Positions 1 through 8,207 of a stretch of 64,000 bases of DNA are shown piece by piece; position 1 is the first letter of the stretch, and each line of letters begins with the position of its first letter. A program made the translations under genes and the position numbers. Source of the DNA: an uncultured bacterium (GTDB lineage: Bacteria; Bacteroidota; Bacteroidia; Bacteroidales; Bacteroidaceae); the NCBI GenBank assembly GCA_946188155.1, contig CAMHUC010000001.1:1-64000 (forward strand), given 5' to 3'. The notes beneath the pieces are model-generated. The model searched no databases. It was not told the DNA's origin and worked only from the letters and a program-made list of their open reading frames with translations.

Positions 1-56
1 TTTGTTGCTAAGGAACTTATAAAGAAAGTTAAACTAAAGTGCTGCGGAATTAAGGT

Positions 57-1484
57 ATGAAAAAAATGATGAATTGGGTGCTCGCCGCCACCATGATCTG
101 CGGCGCAAGTATGTTTGCATCGTGCAGCCATGACGACAATTCCAGTGAGGCAGCTAACGAGAACCGCAAAGAGTTTATCGAACACACCCGCCAGAACCTG
201 AAGGATATCGCTGAGAACCTGAACTTCACATCATGGGATTTTACCAACAATATTAATCAGGAGTTCAACACAACTGTATTGAACAACCCCGAGTTTGAGA
301 AGGCGATCATCCCCCTGTTTACCCAGAAGATTCGTGAGAGTGTCAAGCCCGTGGAAGAGGGTAGCGAACTGGCAGCGATGGGCTACAAGCAGTATGCCAC
401 CATCGACCTGACGAAATTCAACTACCGCTTCACGATGAAGGAGGATGGCTCTGGCTTCGACGTAGAGGAGGCTGATGACTTTGAGATGATTATCAATGGT
501 TTCAATCCTACAACCCAACAAGTAGAAAAAGGTGTGCGCAAGTTGACGCTGAAAGCAAGTGGTGACACCTATAAGCAGCTTGCCAAGCGGTTGGGCAATG
601 AAGAGTTGGCTGTTGTGATTCTTGTTCCCTCTGGCTTCTCATTCTCTATAGCTAGTATGGTTCCTGGAAAATGGACAGAAGGTTTTAAGGGTGTCTTCAC
701 GAATGTGTTTGAGTTGAGCGGTGAGTCGGAGTTTGTGAATCCTGAAACCAATGGACTCAACATCACGGGTGTCCTCACGACTGGAGTGCCTGGATCTCCA
801 GACGGACAGCGTGCTGCTGACGCCACCAATCTTGCTTTTGAACTTGCTAACGATCCCGTTGCCAACGAAAGCAGCATGAAGTTCTCTTTTGTACATAACG
901 ACAAGAGTATGATAGAGGTGGACGCTACGGGTAAATATACTGATAAGGAGATTGACTTCTCACAGCTCACTACATCAGGTAGGATCCTCGATGTGCTGGT
1001 AGCCTTGATGTCAGGCGGCAAATTAGAAGGCAACCTCACTCTTAATGACGACCTGACCACCACACTGACAGTCAACGACTGCGGCAAGGTAATGCAGCTG
1101 CAGAAGGAGATGGCTCATGCACGCCGCAACTACGCCGATCGTGCTACCATCGAGGGATACACCCAGCAGCTGAACGAGCTCGTCAGCGCCAAGATGGCCT
1201 GCAAAGGCGTGAACCAGGTGATCCCGATGAAGCTGCAGACCGAGAAGTTCGGTGTTGACTATTGGGCAATGCCAGCCTTCAACTTCGCCGACGAGAAGGG
1301 CTATGTTCCCTTCCCCCAGTTGCTCGACAAGGAGTCTGTTGAGTATGCCATCAACATCGTTGACCACGCTGCTGAGCCTATGGCAGGTGCCATCGTCACC
1401 GTTCGCCAGCTGCTCCAGTTCGTGCAGACCTTCATCATGCAAGCCCGTGTAAACAGAGCTAAGGCAGAGGCAGGCGACGAGTAA
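57..1484 (+). CDS. Surface-type lipoprotein of unknown function, paralogue 1 (475 aa)
   Basis: The protein opens with a lipoprotein signal: two Lys, a hydrophobic stretch, and lipobox FASC with Cys23, followed by S-H-D-D. Ser plus acidic residues just after the lipidated Cys resembles the Bacteroidetes signal that sends lipoproteins to the cell surface (family knowledge; surface location is inferred). The mature part is soluble, acidic and has no domain I recognise. It is followed after 27 bp by a close paralogue. The first 180 and last 130 residues are almost the same in both, while the middle (about 185-300) differs strongly. The protein ends in a helical, Arg/Lys/Ala-rich tail. The first 56 bases of the window lie upstream and show no clear promoter, so the cluster may begin further left. 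Confidence 0.85.
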   Translation: MKKMMNWVLAATMICGASMFASCSHDDNSSEAANENRKEFIEHTRQNLKDIAENLNFTSWDFTNNINQEFNTTVLNNPEFEKAIIPLFTQKIRESVKPVEEGSELAAMGYKQYATIDLTKFNYRFTMKEDGSGFDVEEADDFEMIINGFNPTTQQVEKGVRKLTLKASGDTYKQLAKRLGNEELAVVILVPSGFSFSIASMVPGKWTEGFKGVFTNVFELSGESEFVNPETNGLNITGVLTTGVPGSPDGQRAADATNLAFELANDPVANESSMKFSFVHNDKSMIEVDATGKYTDKEIDFSQLTTSGRILDVLVALMSGGKLEGNLTLNDDLTTTLTVNDCGKVMQLQKEMAHARRNYADRATIEGYTQQLNELVSAKMACKGVNQVIPMKLQTEKFGVDYWAMPAFNFADEKGYVPFPQLLDKESVEYAINIVDHAAEPMAGAIVTVRQLLQFVQTFIMQARVNRAKAEAGDE

Positions 1485-1511
1485 AACTATTAGCATAAAA
1501 ATAAGATTAAA

Positions 1512-2942
1512 ATGAAGAAAATGATGAATTTGGTGCTCGCCGCCACCTTGATCTGCGGCGCAACAATATTCACCTCATGTAGCGTGAATGATGACAATTC
1601 CAGCAAAACGGCTAACGAGAACCGCAAAGAGTTTATCAAGCACACCCGCCAGAACCTGAAAGAAGTGGCTGAGAACCTGAACTTCACTTCGTGGGAGGTT
1701 GCTAACAGAATTAATCTGGGGTTCAACACAACAGTGCTGAACAACCCTAATTTCGAGAAGGCGATCATCCCCCTGTTTACCCAGAAGATCCGTGAGAGTG
1801 TCAAGCCTGTGGAAGAGGGAAGTGAGCTGGCAGCATTGGGCTACAAGCAGTATGCCACCATCGACCTGACGGCATTCAACTACCGCTTTATGATGAAGGA
1901 GGATGGCTCAGGCTTTGACGTAGAGGAGGCTGAAGATTTCGAGATAATTATCAACGGCCTCAATCCACAAACCCAACAATGGGAAAAAGGGCTGTGCAAG
2001 CTGACGTTGAAGGCAAGTGGTGATACTTATAAGCAGCTTGCCAAGCGGTTGGGCAATGAAGAGTTGGCTGTCGTGTTCCTTGTTCCCTCAGATTTTGCAT
2101 TCTCTATTGCTAGTATGCTTCCAGGAAGTTGGACGGAACGCTTCATTGGCTCATTCAAGAACGATGTCAAGCTGAGCGGTGAGTCGGAGTTTACGAATCC
2201 TAAAACGGATGTCATTGGCATCACAGGTGTCATTAGTTCCATTTTTCCAGAAATTAATAAGGATGATTATGCTGGCGATGCCACCGACCTCAACTTCACC
2301 TTTACTCAGGATCCTGTAGCCAACAAGGTGGGCTCGAATCTTTCTTTCGTGCATAACGACAAGAACATGATAGAGATGGATTTCACCACTAAATACACAG
2401 ACAATGACATTGACTTCTCAGACTTCACTACATCGGGTTCTATCCTCGATGTGCTGGTAGCCGTGATGTCAGGCGGCAGCTTAGAAGGCAGTGTCACCCT
2501 GAATGACGACCTGACCACCTCGCTGACAGTTGATGACTGCGGCAAAGCTATGCAGCTGCAGAAGGAGATGGCTCACGCCCGCCGCAACTACGCTGATCAG
2601 GCTACCATCGAGGAATACACCCAGCAGCTGAACGAGCTCGTGAGTGCCAGGATGACCTGCAAAGGCGTGAACCAGGTGATCCCGATGAAGCTGCAGACCG
2701 AGAAGTTCGGTGTTGACTATTGGGCAATGCCAGCCTTCAACTTCGCCGACGAGAAGGGCTATGTTCCCTTCCCCCAGTTGCTCGACAAGGAGTCTGTTGA
2801 GTATGCCATCAACATCGTTGACCACGCAGCAGAGCCTATGGCTGGTGCCATCGTCACTGTCCGCCAGCTGATGCAGTTCGTGCAGACCTTCATCATGCAA
2901 GCCCGTGTAAACAGAGCTAAGGCAGAAGCAGGCGACGAGTAA
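1512..2942 (+). CDS. Surface-type lipoprotein of unknown function, paralogue 2 (476 aa)
   Basis: Tandem copy of the preceding gene, with lipobox FTSC (Cys23) followed by S-V-N-D-D-N. DNA identity with the first copy is very high from about 2503 to 2942, including the short spacer after the stop codon, which points to recent duplication or gene conversion. The central third is much more diverged and contains small insertions. I do not recognise the fold. The matching ends and different middles suggest a shared scaffold with a variable exposed region, but that is inference. The spacers before this gene and before the next are near copies of each other (AAAACTATTA then AAAATAAGATTAA), so the three genes look like products of one duplication process and are probably co-transcribed. 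Confidence 0.85.
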   Translation: MKKMMNLVLAATLICGATIFTSCSVNDDNSSKTANENRKEFIKHTRQNLKEVAENLNFTSWEVANRINLGFNTTVLNNPNFEKAIIPLFTQKIRESVKPVEEGSELAALGYKQYATIDLTAFNYRFMMKEDGSGFDVEEAEDFEIIINGLNPQTQQWEKGLCKLTLKASGDTYKQLAKRLGNEELAVVFLVPSDFAFSIASMLPGSWTERFIGSFKNDVKLSGESEFTNPKTDVIGITGVISSIFPEINKDDYAGDATDLNFTFTQDPVANKVGSNLSFVHNDKNMIEMDFTTKYTDNDIDFSDFTTSGSILDVLVAVMSGGSLEGSVTLNDDLTTSLTVDDCGKAMQLQKEMAHARRNYADQATIEEYTQQLNELVSARMTCKGVNQVIPMKLQTEKFGVDYWAMPAFNFADEKGYVPFPQLLDKESVEYAINIVDHAAEPMAGAIVTVRQLMQFVQTFIMQARVNRAKAEAGDE

Positions 2943-2969
2943 AACTATTAACGTAAAAATAAGATTAAC

Positions 2970-3878
2970 ATGAAAAAATTGATGAATTGGGTGCTCGCTG
3001 CCACCATGATCTGCGTCGCAAGTGTGTTTGCATCGTGCAGCCATGACGACAATCCCATGCCTGTGACTAATCTTTCCGAGAAGATTATTGGGAAATGGAT
3101 AATGTACTCTGACGGGGATGGTCAGCAAGCGCTGACAAATGATAAAGAGGTTATAACCTTCGTGTCGTCAACTAAGGCCTATGTAAGTAGGTCACGTGGG
3201 GCAATGGCTAAAAACCCACAGGCTCCTGAACCACAGGAAACGCCAGACTCTAAAAATGGTGGTCCTGGATGGGATGATTATGAAGAATGTGATGTAACGT
3301 TTGAAGGCAATACGGTGATACTTACTTCAAAGAGACCAGACGATTCCAAACCTTCTGTAAAATATATAATCAAATCCATTTCGCAGACAGATTTTTACTG
3401 TGAAGTTATCCGTGACAACCCTGGTGGCAATACGCCTCCTCCAGAAGGAGAAAATCCTGAAGGAGAAGGAAAGATGAATAAGCAGCAATATCAGCGTTAC
3501 ACCAGAGTAACCGCCGACTACAGCAAGGACATTCTCGGCACATGGGAAGGCCGTGTGTCAAGCGAGGAAGGTTCGGAGTATGACGATGGTGAGCTGCACC
3601 GTTGGGAGTTTAAGGCTGATGGTACCTTCGTAATCTATTTTCAGGATGAGAATGGCGGATGGCAAGCTTCAAATGACGAATTTGCTGAGTATTTCTGCGA
3701 CGGCACATTGCTTTGCACCCGCTGGAAGAACGTAGGTGAGGGAACGAAGGAGAACCGCGAATGGTGGGAGATTCAAAGCATCGAGAACGGTGTGATGAAA
3801 TGGTACGGCCTCCGTCAGCGTGAGGACGGCACCACCTATGTCGCCAGCTTCTATATGACAAAAGTAGAAGAAGAATAA
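2970..3878 (+). CDS. Lipoprotein with two lipocalin-like repeats (302 aa)
   Basis: The signal peptide is nearly identical to that of the two upstream lipoproteins (lipobox FASC, Cys23, then S-H-D-D-N), but the mature protein is unrelated. It holds two repeats that each start with an I-x-G-x-W motif (IIGKW at about 39; ILGTW at about 190), followed by beta-rich sequence with a F-x-A-D-G-T-F type turn. This is the signature of small lipocalin-like domains common in Bacteroidetes lipoproteins. A Pro/Glu/Gly-rich linker (about 150-165) separates them. Third gene of the cluster, with a strong terminator 76 bp downstream. Borrowing one signal peptide for a new mature domain looks like shuffling at the secretion signal. 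The ligand is unknown. Confidence 0.8.
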   Translation: MKKLMNWVLAATMICVASVFASCSHDDNPMPVTNLSEKIIGKWIMYSDGDGQQALTNDKEVITFVSSTKAYVSRSRGAMAKNPQAPEPQETPDSKNGGPGWDDYEECDVTFEGNTVILTSKRPDDSKPSVKYIIKSISQTDFYCEVIRDNPGGNTPPPEGENPEGEGKMNKQQYQRYTRVTADYSKDILGTWEGRVSSEEGSEYDDGELHRWEFKADGTFVIYFQDENGGWQASNDEFAEYFCDGTLLCTRWKNVGEGTKENREWWEIQSIENGVMKWYGLRQREDGTTYVASFYMTKVEEE

Positions 3879-3921
3879 CCTTATTTATTTAAAAAGCATG
3901 GCGCAGAAGGGTCAGGCACCT

Positions 3922-3946
3922 GTGCGCCTTGGTGAAGAAGGCGCAC
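3922..3946 (+). other. 3' UTR hairpin
   Basis: GTGCGCCTT (3922-3930) pairs perfectly with AAGGCGCAC (3938-3946) around a 7-nt loop. It has no T-run and sits just before the real terminator, so it may protect the 3' end or be part of a double hairpin. Confidence 0.5.
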
Positions 3947-3953
3947 TAACAAC

Positions 3954-3989
3954 AAAGCGTTCTGGAGATTTTTCCAGAACGCTTTTCCT
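3954..3989 (+). terminator. Intrinsic terminator of the lipoprotein cluster
   Basis: A perfect 13-bp stem, 3954-3966 (AAAGCGTTCTGGA) with 3973-3985, and a 6-nt loop GATTTT. It ends in a short T-tract. The A-run at the 5' foot would also let it work in the opposite direction. Confidence 0.85.
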
Positions 3990-4087
3990 GTCTAATACCC
4001 CATGCAAGAGGTTGCTCCGATTTTTACGGTAAGGCGTCGCGGCAAAAACACCCTGAAATATAAGAAAATCCACGGCGGCAGCAAATT

Positions 4088-4115
4088 ATTCACTATTCAC
4101 TATTCACTATTCACT
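4088..4115. repeat. Heptamer array ATTCACT x4
   Basis: Four perfect copies of ATTCACT, lying just upstream of the cysE -7 box where a -33 element would be expected. The same heptamer, also in four copies, encodes part of a signal peptide at 55840-55867. Confidence 0.95.
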
Positions 4116-4124
4116 AAAAATTCG

Positions 4125-4132
4125 TACCTTTG
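4125..4132 (+). promoter_or_regulatory. cysE promoter -7 box TACCTTTG
   Basis: Matches the Bacteroidetes TAnnTTTG element. Transcription would start near 4138, about 25 nt before the chosen start codon. No clear TTTG is present at the -33 position, which is occupied by the ATTCACT array. Confidence 0.7.
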
Positions 4133-4162
4133 CACCCTGTCATCCAAACAAAAGACAAGCGT

Positions 4163-5077
4163 ATGATGAAACAAGAAACGATCAATGAGACGCTGCGCCG
4201 CAACGTGGCCGTGCTCTCTAAGCATACCGAAGACGAGCGCCGCATGATGCCATCGGCCATGCAGGCACCGCTGCCCTCCGTGAGCGACGTGGAGACCATC
4301 GTCGGACTGATCAAGGGCATCATCTTCACCGACTACTTCCACCGCCGGCAGCCCGACGAGCAGCTGCGCTCCTACCAGATAGGTGTGTCGATGGAGGAGC
4401 TCTACCGCCTGCTGCGCCAGCAGATAGCACGAGGGCTGCAGTTCTGCGACGAGTGCCAGGAGGACGACGTGCTGGCCACAGGCGAGCGGCTGGCCCTGAG
4501 GTTCATCGACCAGCTGCCCGAGATCAAGCGCCTGCTGTATACCGACGTGCAGGCCATGTTCGACAACGACCCGGCGGCACAGACCTTCGGCGAGGTGATC
4601 TTCTGCTACCCCGTGGTAGACACGATGGTACACTACCGCATAGCCCACTGCCTGCACCAGATGGAGGTGCCCGTCATACCCCGCATCATCACCGAGCAGG
4701 CCCACTCGAAGACCGGCATCGACATACACCCCGGCGCCGAGATAGGCGAGTACTTCGCCATCGACCACGGCACGGGTGTCGTCATCGGCGAGACGAGCAT
4801 CATCGGCAGTCACGTCACCCTCTACCAGGGTGTCACCCTCGGTGCCAAGAGCTTCAAGTACGACGAGCAGGGCAACATGCTCAACATCCCGCGGCACCCC
4901 ATCATCGAGGACCACGTCACCGTCTATTCCAACGCCTCCATCCTGGGCCGCATCACCATCGGCCACCACTCCGTAGTGGGCGGCAACATCTGGGTCACCA
5001 ACAGCGTGCCACCATACTCCCGCCTGCAGCAGTCGAAGGCCGTCGATGCCGGATTCCAGGACGGCGCCGGCATCTGA
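4163..5077 (+). CDS. cysE: Serine O-acetyltransferase (304 aa)
   Basis: Makes O-acetylserine from serine and acetyl-CoA, the first committed step of cysteine synthesis. The N-terminal 170 residues are the helical SATase domain. From about 183 the left-handed beta-helix begins, with hexapeptide repeats such as GIDIHPGAEIG, the substrate-site stretch IDHGTGVVIGET, then HVTLYQGVTLGAKS and a long repeat region ending in VVGGNIWVT. This is the longer SATase form found in Bacteroidetes rather than the E. coli length of 273. I place the start at the ATG at 4163 (or the adjacent 4166) because the promoter -7 box ends at 4132; reading further upstream would need a TTG inside the promoter. No cysK partner lies next to it. 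Confidence 0.92.
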   Translation: MMKQETINETLRRNVAVLSKHTEDERRMMPSAMQAPLPSVSDVETIVGLIKGIIFTDYFHRRQPDEQLRSYQIGVSMEELYRLLRQQIARGLQFCDECQEDDVLATGERLALRFIDQLPEIKRLLYTDVQAMFDNDPAAQTFGEVIFCYPVVDTMVHYRIAHCLHQMEVPVIPRIITEQAHSKTGIDIHPGAEIGEYFAIDHGTGVVIGETSIIGSHVTLYQGVTLGAKSFKYDEQGNMLNIPRHPIIEDHVTVYSNASILGRITIGHHSVVGGNIWVTNSVPPYSRLQQSKAVDAGFQDGAGI

Positions 5078-5096
5078 ATTGTTTTGAAGGAGAAGC

Positions 5097-5381
5097 ATGA
5101 GTATCATCACGAGATTTTTGGCCGTAGTAACAGAGCCACAGTTCAAACTGGCCCGCGACTTGACGGCAATGGCCATTGCCGACGACCACGTGACGCCCGA
5201 GGAGATGGAGGCCCAGAGAGCAATCTGCCATCTCGAGGGAGTGGACCAGGCGAAGCTGATGGAGGCATTGCAAGGCGGCTATGACCACGTGACGGAAGAG
5301 ATGCCTACGACCCGCGCACTTCAACCTCCGAGGCCAGCGTCTCTCTGTTCCACAGAAAGGTGTCAACATCATCGGTGGTAA
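5097..5381 (+). pseudogene. Truncated TerB-like protein with a scrambled 3' end
   Basis: A good Shine-Dalgarno sequence (AAGGAG, 5087-5092) precedes ATG 5097. The first 70 codons read like the N-terminal half of a TerB-type (tellurite-resistance-like) small helical protein: FKLARDLTAMAIADDHVTPE followed by a helix and GGYDHVTEEMPTTR. After PTTR the reading turns into low-complexity sequence and ends at 5381, whereas relatives continue for roughly another 60 residues. The lost half has been replaced by foreign sequence that makes sense in a different frame (next entry). It follows cysE by 19 bp and may still be translated, but the fold would be incomplete. I call it a pseudogene with moderate confidence. 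Confidence 0.65.
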
Positions 5382-5400
5382 GAAGGTTGTGGTGAAGTGA
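5293..5400 (+). pseudogene. Orphan C-terminal secretion-tail fragment
   Basis: In a frame different from the TerB-like gene, 5320-5400 encodes 26 residues, FNLRGQRLSVPQ then KGVNIIGGKKVVVK, followed by a stop. This is the typical end of Prevotella exported proteins (a short type IX-like C-terminal signal with N-L-x-G-Q-R and a GKKVxxK end). The frame is closed by a stop at 5290-5292, so only the tail of the lost gene remains. The junction with TerB lies around 5305-5320. Confidence 0.7.
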
Positions 5401-5411
5401 TTTCAAAAGCG

Positions 5412-5449
5412 CAGCAGCTACATCCTATATTATGGCGTAGCTGCTGTTT
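5412..5449 (+). terminator. Terminator hairpin after the TerB remnant
   Basis: CAGCAGCTAC (5412-5421) pairs with GTAGCTGCTG (5437-5446), followed by TTT. A 10-bp stem with a 15-nt loop and a short T-run, so a moderate terminator. Confidence 0.6.
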
Positions 5450-5490
5450 GATGTGTCACACTGTCCGTGAATGCGATTGCGTCGACATGG

Positions 5491-5550
5491 ATTTTTCAGA
5501 AAAAGGGTGTCAGGGCGTTCTGTCACCCTGACACCCTTTTCTCGAAAAAT
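5491..5550. repeat. 60-bp interrupted palindrome
   Basis: ATTTTTC (5491-5497) pairs with GAAAAAT (5544-5550). After a 3-nt internal loop, AAAAGGGTGTCAGGG (5501-5515) pairs with 5526-5540. The loop is 10 nt. The shape resembles a bidirectional terminator or a REP-like palindromic unit; one copy alone cannot tell which. Confidence 0.75.
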
Positions 5551-5693
5551 CCTAGTATATTATTAACAAGTTTCACTCCCGAGTCACCCAAGCCGGTGGG
5601 CAAAACAAACCTTTGCTGCTACCTGAGAAGTTAAATGTGTTTAAATGGTAGTTTCGTTTTCCTGCCAGATGGTGTTTTGATTCCGAAAAATAC

Positions 5694-5701
5694 TAATTTT
5701 G
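5694..5701 (+). promoter_or_regulatory. Promoter -7 box TAATTTTG
   Basis: Fits TAnnTTTG and ends 4 nt before ATG 5706, so the mRNA would be leaderless or nearly so. The -33 position shows no clear TTTG. Confidence 0.55.
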
Positions 5702-5705
5702 CAAT

Positions 5706-7502
5706 ATGAAAGCTGGTTATCGTCACGACCTGGACCTGCTGAAGGGCGTCGCCATCATTGCGGTGATGCTCTATCATGCCGGTGTCTGCAAGAGCGGATA
5801 CCTGGGGGTGGACGTGTTCCTGGTAGTGAGCGGCTACCTGACGGTGCCCAGGGTTGTAGGTGATATTGACCGAGGCCGCTTCCGCTATTCCGCGTTCATG
5901 GAGAGGCGAGTGTTCCGTCTGCTGCCGCTTGTGCTGCTTGTCAGTGCCGTTGCGCTTCTGATAGGCTATGTGGGGATGCTGCCAGGCGACTACCGCTATC
6001 TCTGCGAGGAGGCGACGGCAGCCTCCGTCTTTGCTGCCAACGTCCTGCAGGCCGTCACCACTCAGAACTACTGGGCGGCCATCTACCATAAGGTGCTGAT
6101 GCACACGTGGTATCTTGGCGTGCTGATGCAGTTCTATGCGATATTCCCGCTGCTGATGCTGTTGGCGAGGAAGCGGATGAGGCTGGCGCTGACGGTGCTG
6201 ACGGCGGTGTCGCTCGCGCTCTATCTGTTGCCCGTAGATAGTATCGGCAACAAGTACTATCTGCTGCCTTACCGGTTCTTCGAACTGTCGGCAGGCGGAC
6301 TGCTGGCCCTCGGCGTGCGAAGGCAGCGAGACTCCATGTCGATAGTTGCGCTGATGCTCCTCTCGTTGACTGTATTCTTAGGGGCTTTCACCATCGGGGA
6401 GCGGGCCATGCCCTATAATCTTGTGGGGGGTGCCAATACGATCCGTGAGAGCTTCCTGCCTCGTGAGGTGATACTGCTGTTCGTGGTGGGCTTCACCTTA
6501 TTATATTTATATGCTTCGGATCATGAGGGGCGTATGCAGGGGGTGGCAGCTCGTTCGAGAGTACTCGCACCGCTGGGCAGGATGAGCCTGAGCCTCTTCC
6601 TCTGGCATCAGCCGATATTCGCTTACTATCGGTATTTCTATGCTGACGACCTGTCGTGGATGGTGCTGATGGTCAGTGTGGCGGTGGTGATTCTGCTGTC
6701 GATGGCCACATACTTGCTGATGGAGAAGCGCATACGTGTCACACGGGTGTCTCGAATATGCCTGTCGGTGGTGTTCATTGCGGTCAACGGCTTTGCCCTG
6801 AAGGTTTGGCTGCAGGGCGGAGCCGTGAGGGACGTGCCTGAGCTCGACATTCGAAAGGGCGAAGCAGATCCTTCGGCCTTTGAGCGATATACAGACCGTA
6901 TCTATCAGTATGACAGGGACTTCGTAGAGGCGGGCAGCGGGCTTCGGGTGCTCGTCGTGGGCAACAGCTTTGCGCGCGACTTTGCCAATATCCTGCTCGA
7001 GTCGCCCGACTCCAGCCGCATCCGGCTGTCCTATCATTATGGCATAGAGGACTGCCCGCTGAGTCGCGTCAGCCAGTGCGACCGTCTCTATTTCTTCGGG
7101 TGGAAGCATCAGGTGCCTGATGCCGTGAGGCAGAATCTGAAACCGGGTGCCCAGCTGTGGGGCATCGGCACGAAGAATCATGGTTCGAGCAATGGTATCT
7201 TCTACAAGAACCGTTGGCGTGAGGATTACCTCCAGCAGCGCACACCTGTATCGTCAGACTTCCGAGCGGTGAACAGGCTTATGAAGGAGGAGTGGGGGAG
7301 AGACCGTTTCGTCGACCTGATGAGCCTGACGATGCAGGCTGACGGCACCGTAGCCGTGTTCACGCCCGACGGCCACTTCATCACCTACGACGGCAAGCAT
7401 CTCACTCCTGCCGGTACCCGCTATTACGCCGAGCTGCTGTCTCGTGGCTCAGCACCGCCTGGGCGATGGCGCTGTCGAGGCGGGCATAGCCGGCGTCGTT
7501 GA
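5706..7502 (+). CDS. Acyltransferase-3 / SGNH fusion, polysaccharide O-acyltransferase (598 aa)
   Basis: An OafA/OatA-type membrane protein. Residues 1-350 are the acyltransferase-3 domain with about ten membrane segments: the opening RHDLDLLKGVAIIAVMLYHA carries the family R/D and the conserved His, followed by GVDVFLVVSGYL. After a TM at about 350 comes an exported SGNH domain: VLVVGNSFARD (about 415; GNS in place of GDS) and the late DGKHLTPAG with the catalytic Asp/His pair. Such enzymes move acetyl groups across the membrane onto cell-surface sugars. The last 20 codons, after YYAELL, run over the 3' end of the convergent gene by 101 bp and encode an Arg/Gly-rich tail that looks non-native, as though the original stop was lost. 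Confidence 0.85.
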   Translation: MKAGYRHDLDLLKGVAIIAVMLYHAGVCKSGYLGVDVFLVVSGYLTVPRVVGDIDRGRFRYSAFMERRVFRLLPLVLLVSAVALLIGYVGMLPGDYRYLCEEATAASVFAANVLQAVTTQNYWAAIYHKVLMHTWYLGVLMQFYAIFPLLMLLARKRMRLALTVLTAVSLALYLLPVDSIGNKYYLLPYRFFELSAGGLLALGVRRQRDSMSIVALMLLSLTVFLGAFTIGERAMPYNLVGGANTIRESFLPREVILLFVVGFTLLYLYASDHEGRMQGVAARSRVLAPLGRMSLSLFLWHQPIFAYYRYFYADDLSWMVLMVSVAVVILLSMATYLLMEKRIRVTRVSRICLSVVFIAVNGFALKVWLQGGAVRDVPELDIRKGEADPSAFERYTDRIYQYDRDFVEAGSGLRVLVVGNSFARDFANILLESPDSSRIRLSYHYGIEDCPLSRVSQCDRLYFFGWKHQVPDAVRQNLKPGAQLWGIGTKNHGSSNGIFYKNRWREDYLQQRTPVSSDFRAVNRLMKEEWGRDRFVDLMSLTMQADGTVAVFTPDGHFITYDGKHLTPAGTRYYAELLSRGSAPPGRWRCRGGHSRRR

Positions 7503-8199
7503 GGTGAACGCCGTCGGAGCGGTAGTAGGCCTGCTGGTCGTGGGCGAAGTCGCTGTTCCAGTCTTGGTAGCTGATGAGGGTTACCTTCGGCCAGAGGCTG
7601 TTCTCCGTAAGCAGGCTGCGGAGGGCATCGCGGTGCGACTGCCGGCAGTCCATGTCGCAACTGTTGACGAACATTGACAGGTGGCGCAGGGCCTTTCTTG
7701 TATTCGTCTGACGCTGGTAGGCCTTGAGGATGTCGTAGTTGGGTATTTCGAGGATGAGCGGGTGCGTGCCGTTGGCCAGCAGCTGGCTGATGATGCCCTC
7801 CATGCTGCGCCGGTAGTAGCCGGTGCTCTTCTTCTGGTAGGTGTCGTTGATGCCGACGGATATGAAGCAGTAGTCGTAGCCACGCTCCATGAATCGGCGG
7901 TAGTCGCCCTGCTCCGTCATCGCTCCATAGATTTCCTTGCTCGTCAGTCCGCTAACGCCAAAGGTATGCACTCTGACTGGCCGATGGATGCTGTCGCCGA
8001 CGATGCTGGCAATACTGCACGGATGGTCGCGATGCATGAATGCCCAGCTGTCGCCGATATAGGCTATCCGCAGCGTATCATCGTTCTGTTTCTCTATGCG
8101 GTATGGCTCGCTGAGCGAGGGTGGGGCGTAGTAGCCCCATACTCTGTAAGCGAGGTATGTGATGAGGAGTGAGAGGATTAGGTAAAAAGTTTTTTTCAT
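7402..8199 (-). CDS. Membrane-anchored SGNH/GDSL hydrolase (265 aa)
   Basis: One N-terminal hydrophobic anchor (about 4-22), then an SGNH fold outside the membrane: block I is NDDTLRIAYIGDSWA (nucleophile Ser in GDSW), block III is SVGINDTY, block V is DGVHLNDAGY with the Asp/His pair. Likely removes or transfers an acyl group on an exported polysaccharide. The gene lies 8 bp downstream of a separate acyltransferase-3 gene, so together they look like the split form of the fused protein at 5706. It is a clear paralogue of the SGNH gene at 17547 (shared NDDTLR-x-A-x-IGDSWA). Its 3' end overlaps the convergent fused acyltransferase. Confidence 0.85.
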   Translation of the reverse strand: MKKTFYLILSLLITYLAYRVWGYYAPPSLSEPYRIEKQNDDTLRIAYIGDSWAFMHRDHPCSIASIVGDSIHRPVRVHTFGVSGLTSKEIYGAMTEQGDYRRFMERGYDYCFISVGINDTYQKKSTGYYRRSMEGIISQLLANGTHPLILEIPNYDILKAYQRQTNTRKALRHLSMFVNSCDMDCRQSHRDALRSLLTENSLWPKVTLISYQDWNSDFAHDQQAYYRSDGVHLNDAGYARLDSAIAQAVLSHETAARRNSGYRQE

Positions 8200-8207
8200 T
8201 ATGGTTT

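Larger units (their letters stand above)
5401..5705. other. 305-bp intergenic region
   Basis: Holds the hairpin at 5412-5446, the larger palindrome at 5491-5550 and the acyltransferase promoter at 5694-5701. I see no small gene between them. Confidence 0.7.

Noticed and set aside
3990..4087. A small gene between the terminator and the ATTCACT array
   Set aside because: No start codon with a ribosome binding site and no open frame of useful length; it looks like plain spacer.
4100..5176. A 358-codon open frame opposite cysE
   Set aside because: It is the antisense of cysE, rich in Val/Asp/His from codon bias, with no domain; cysE is complete and has a promoter.
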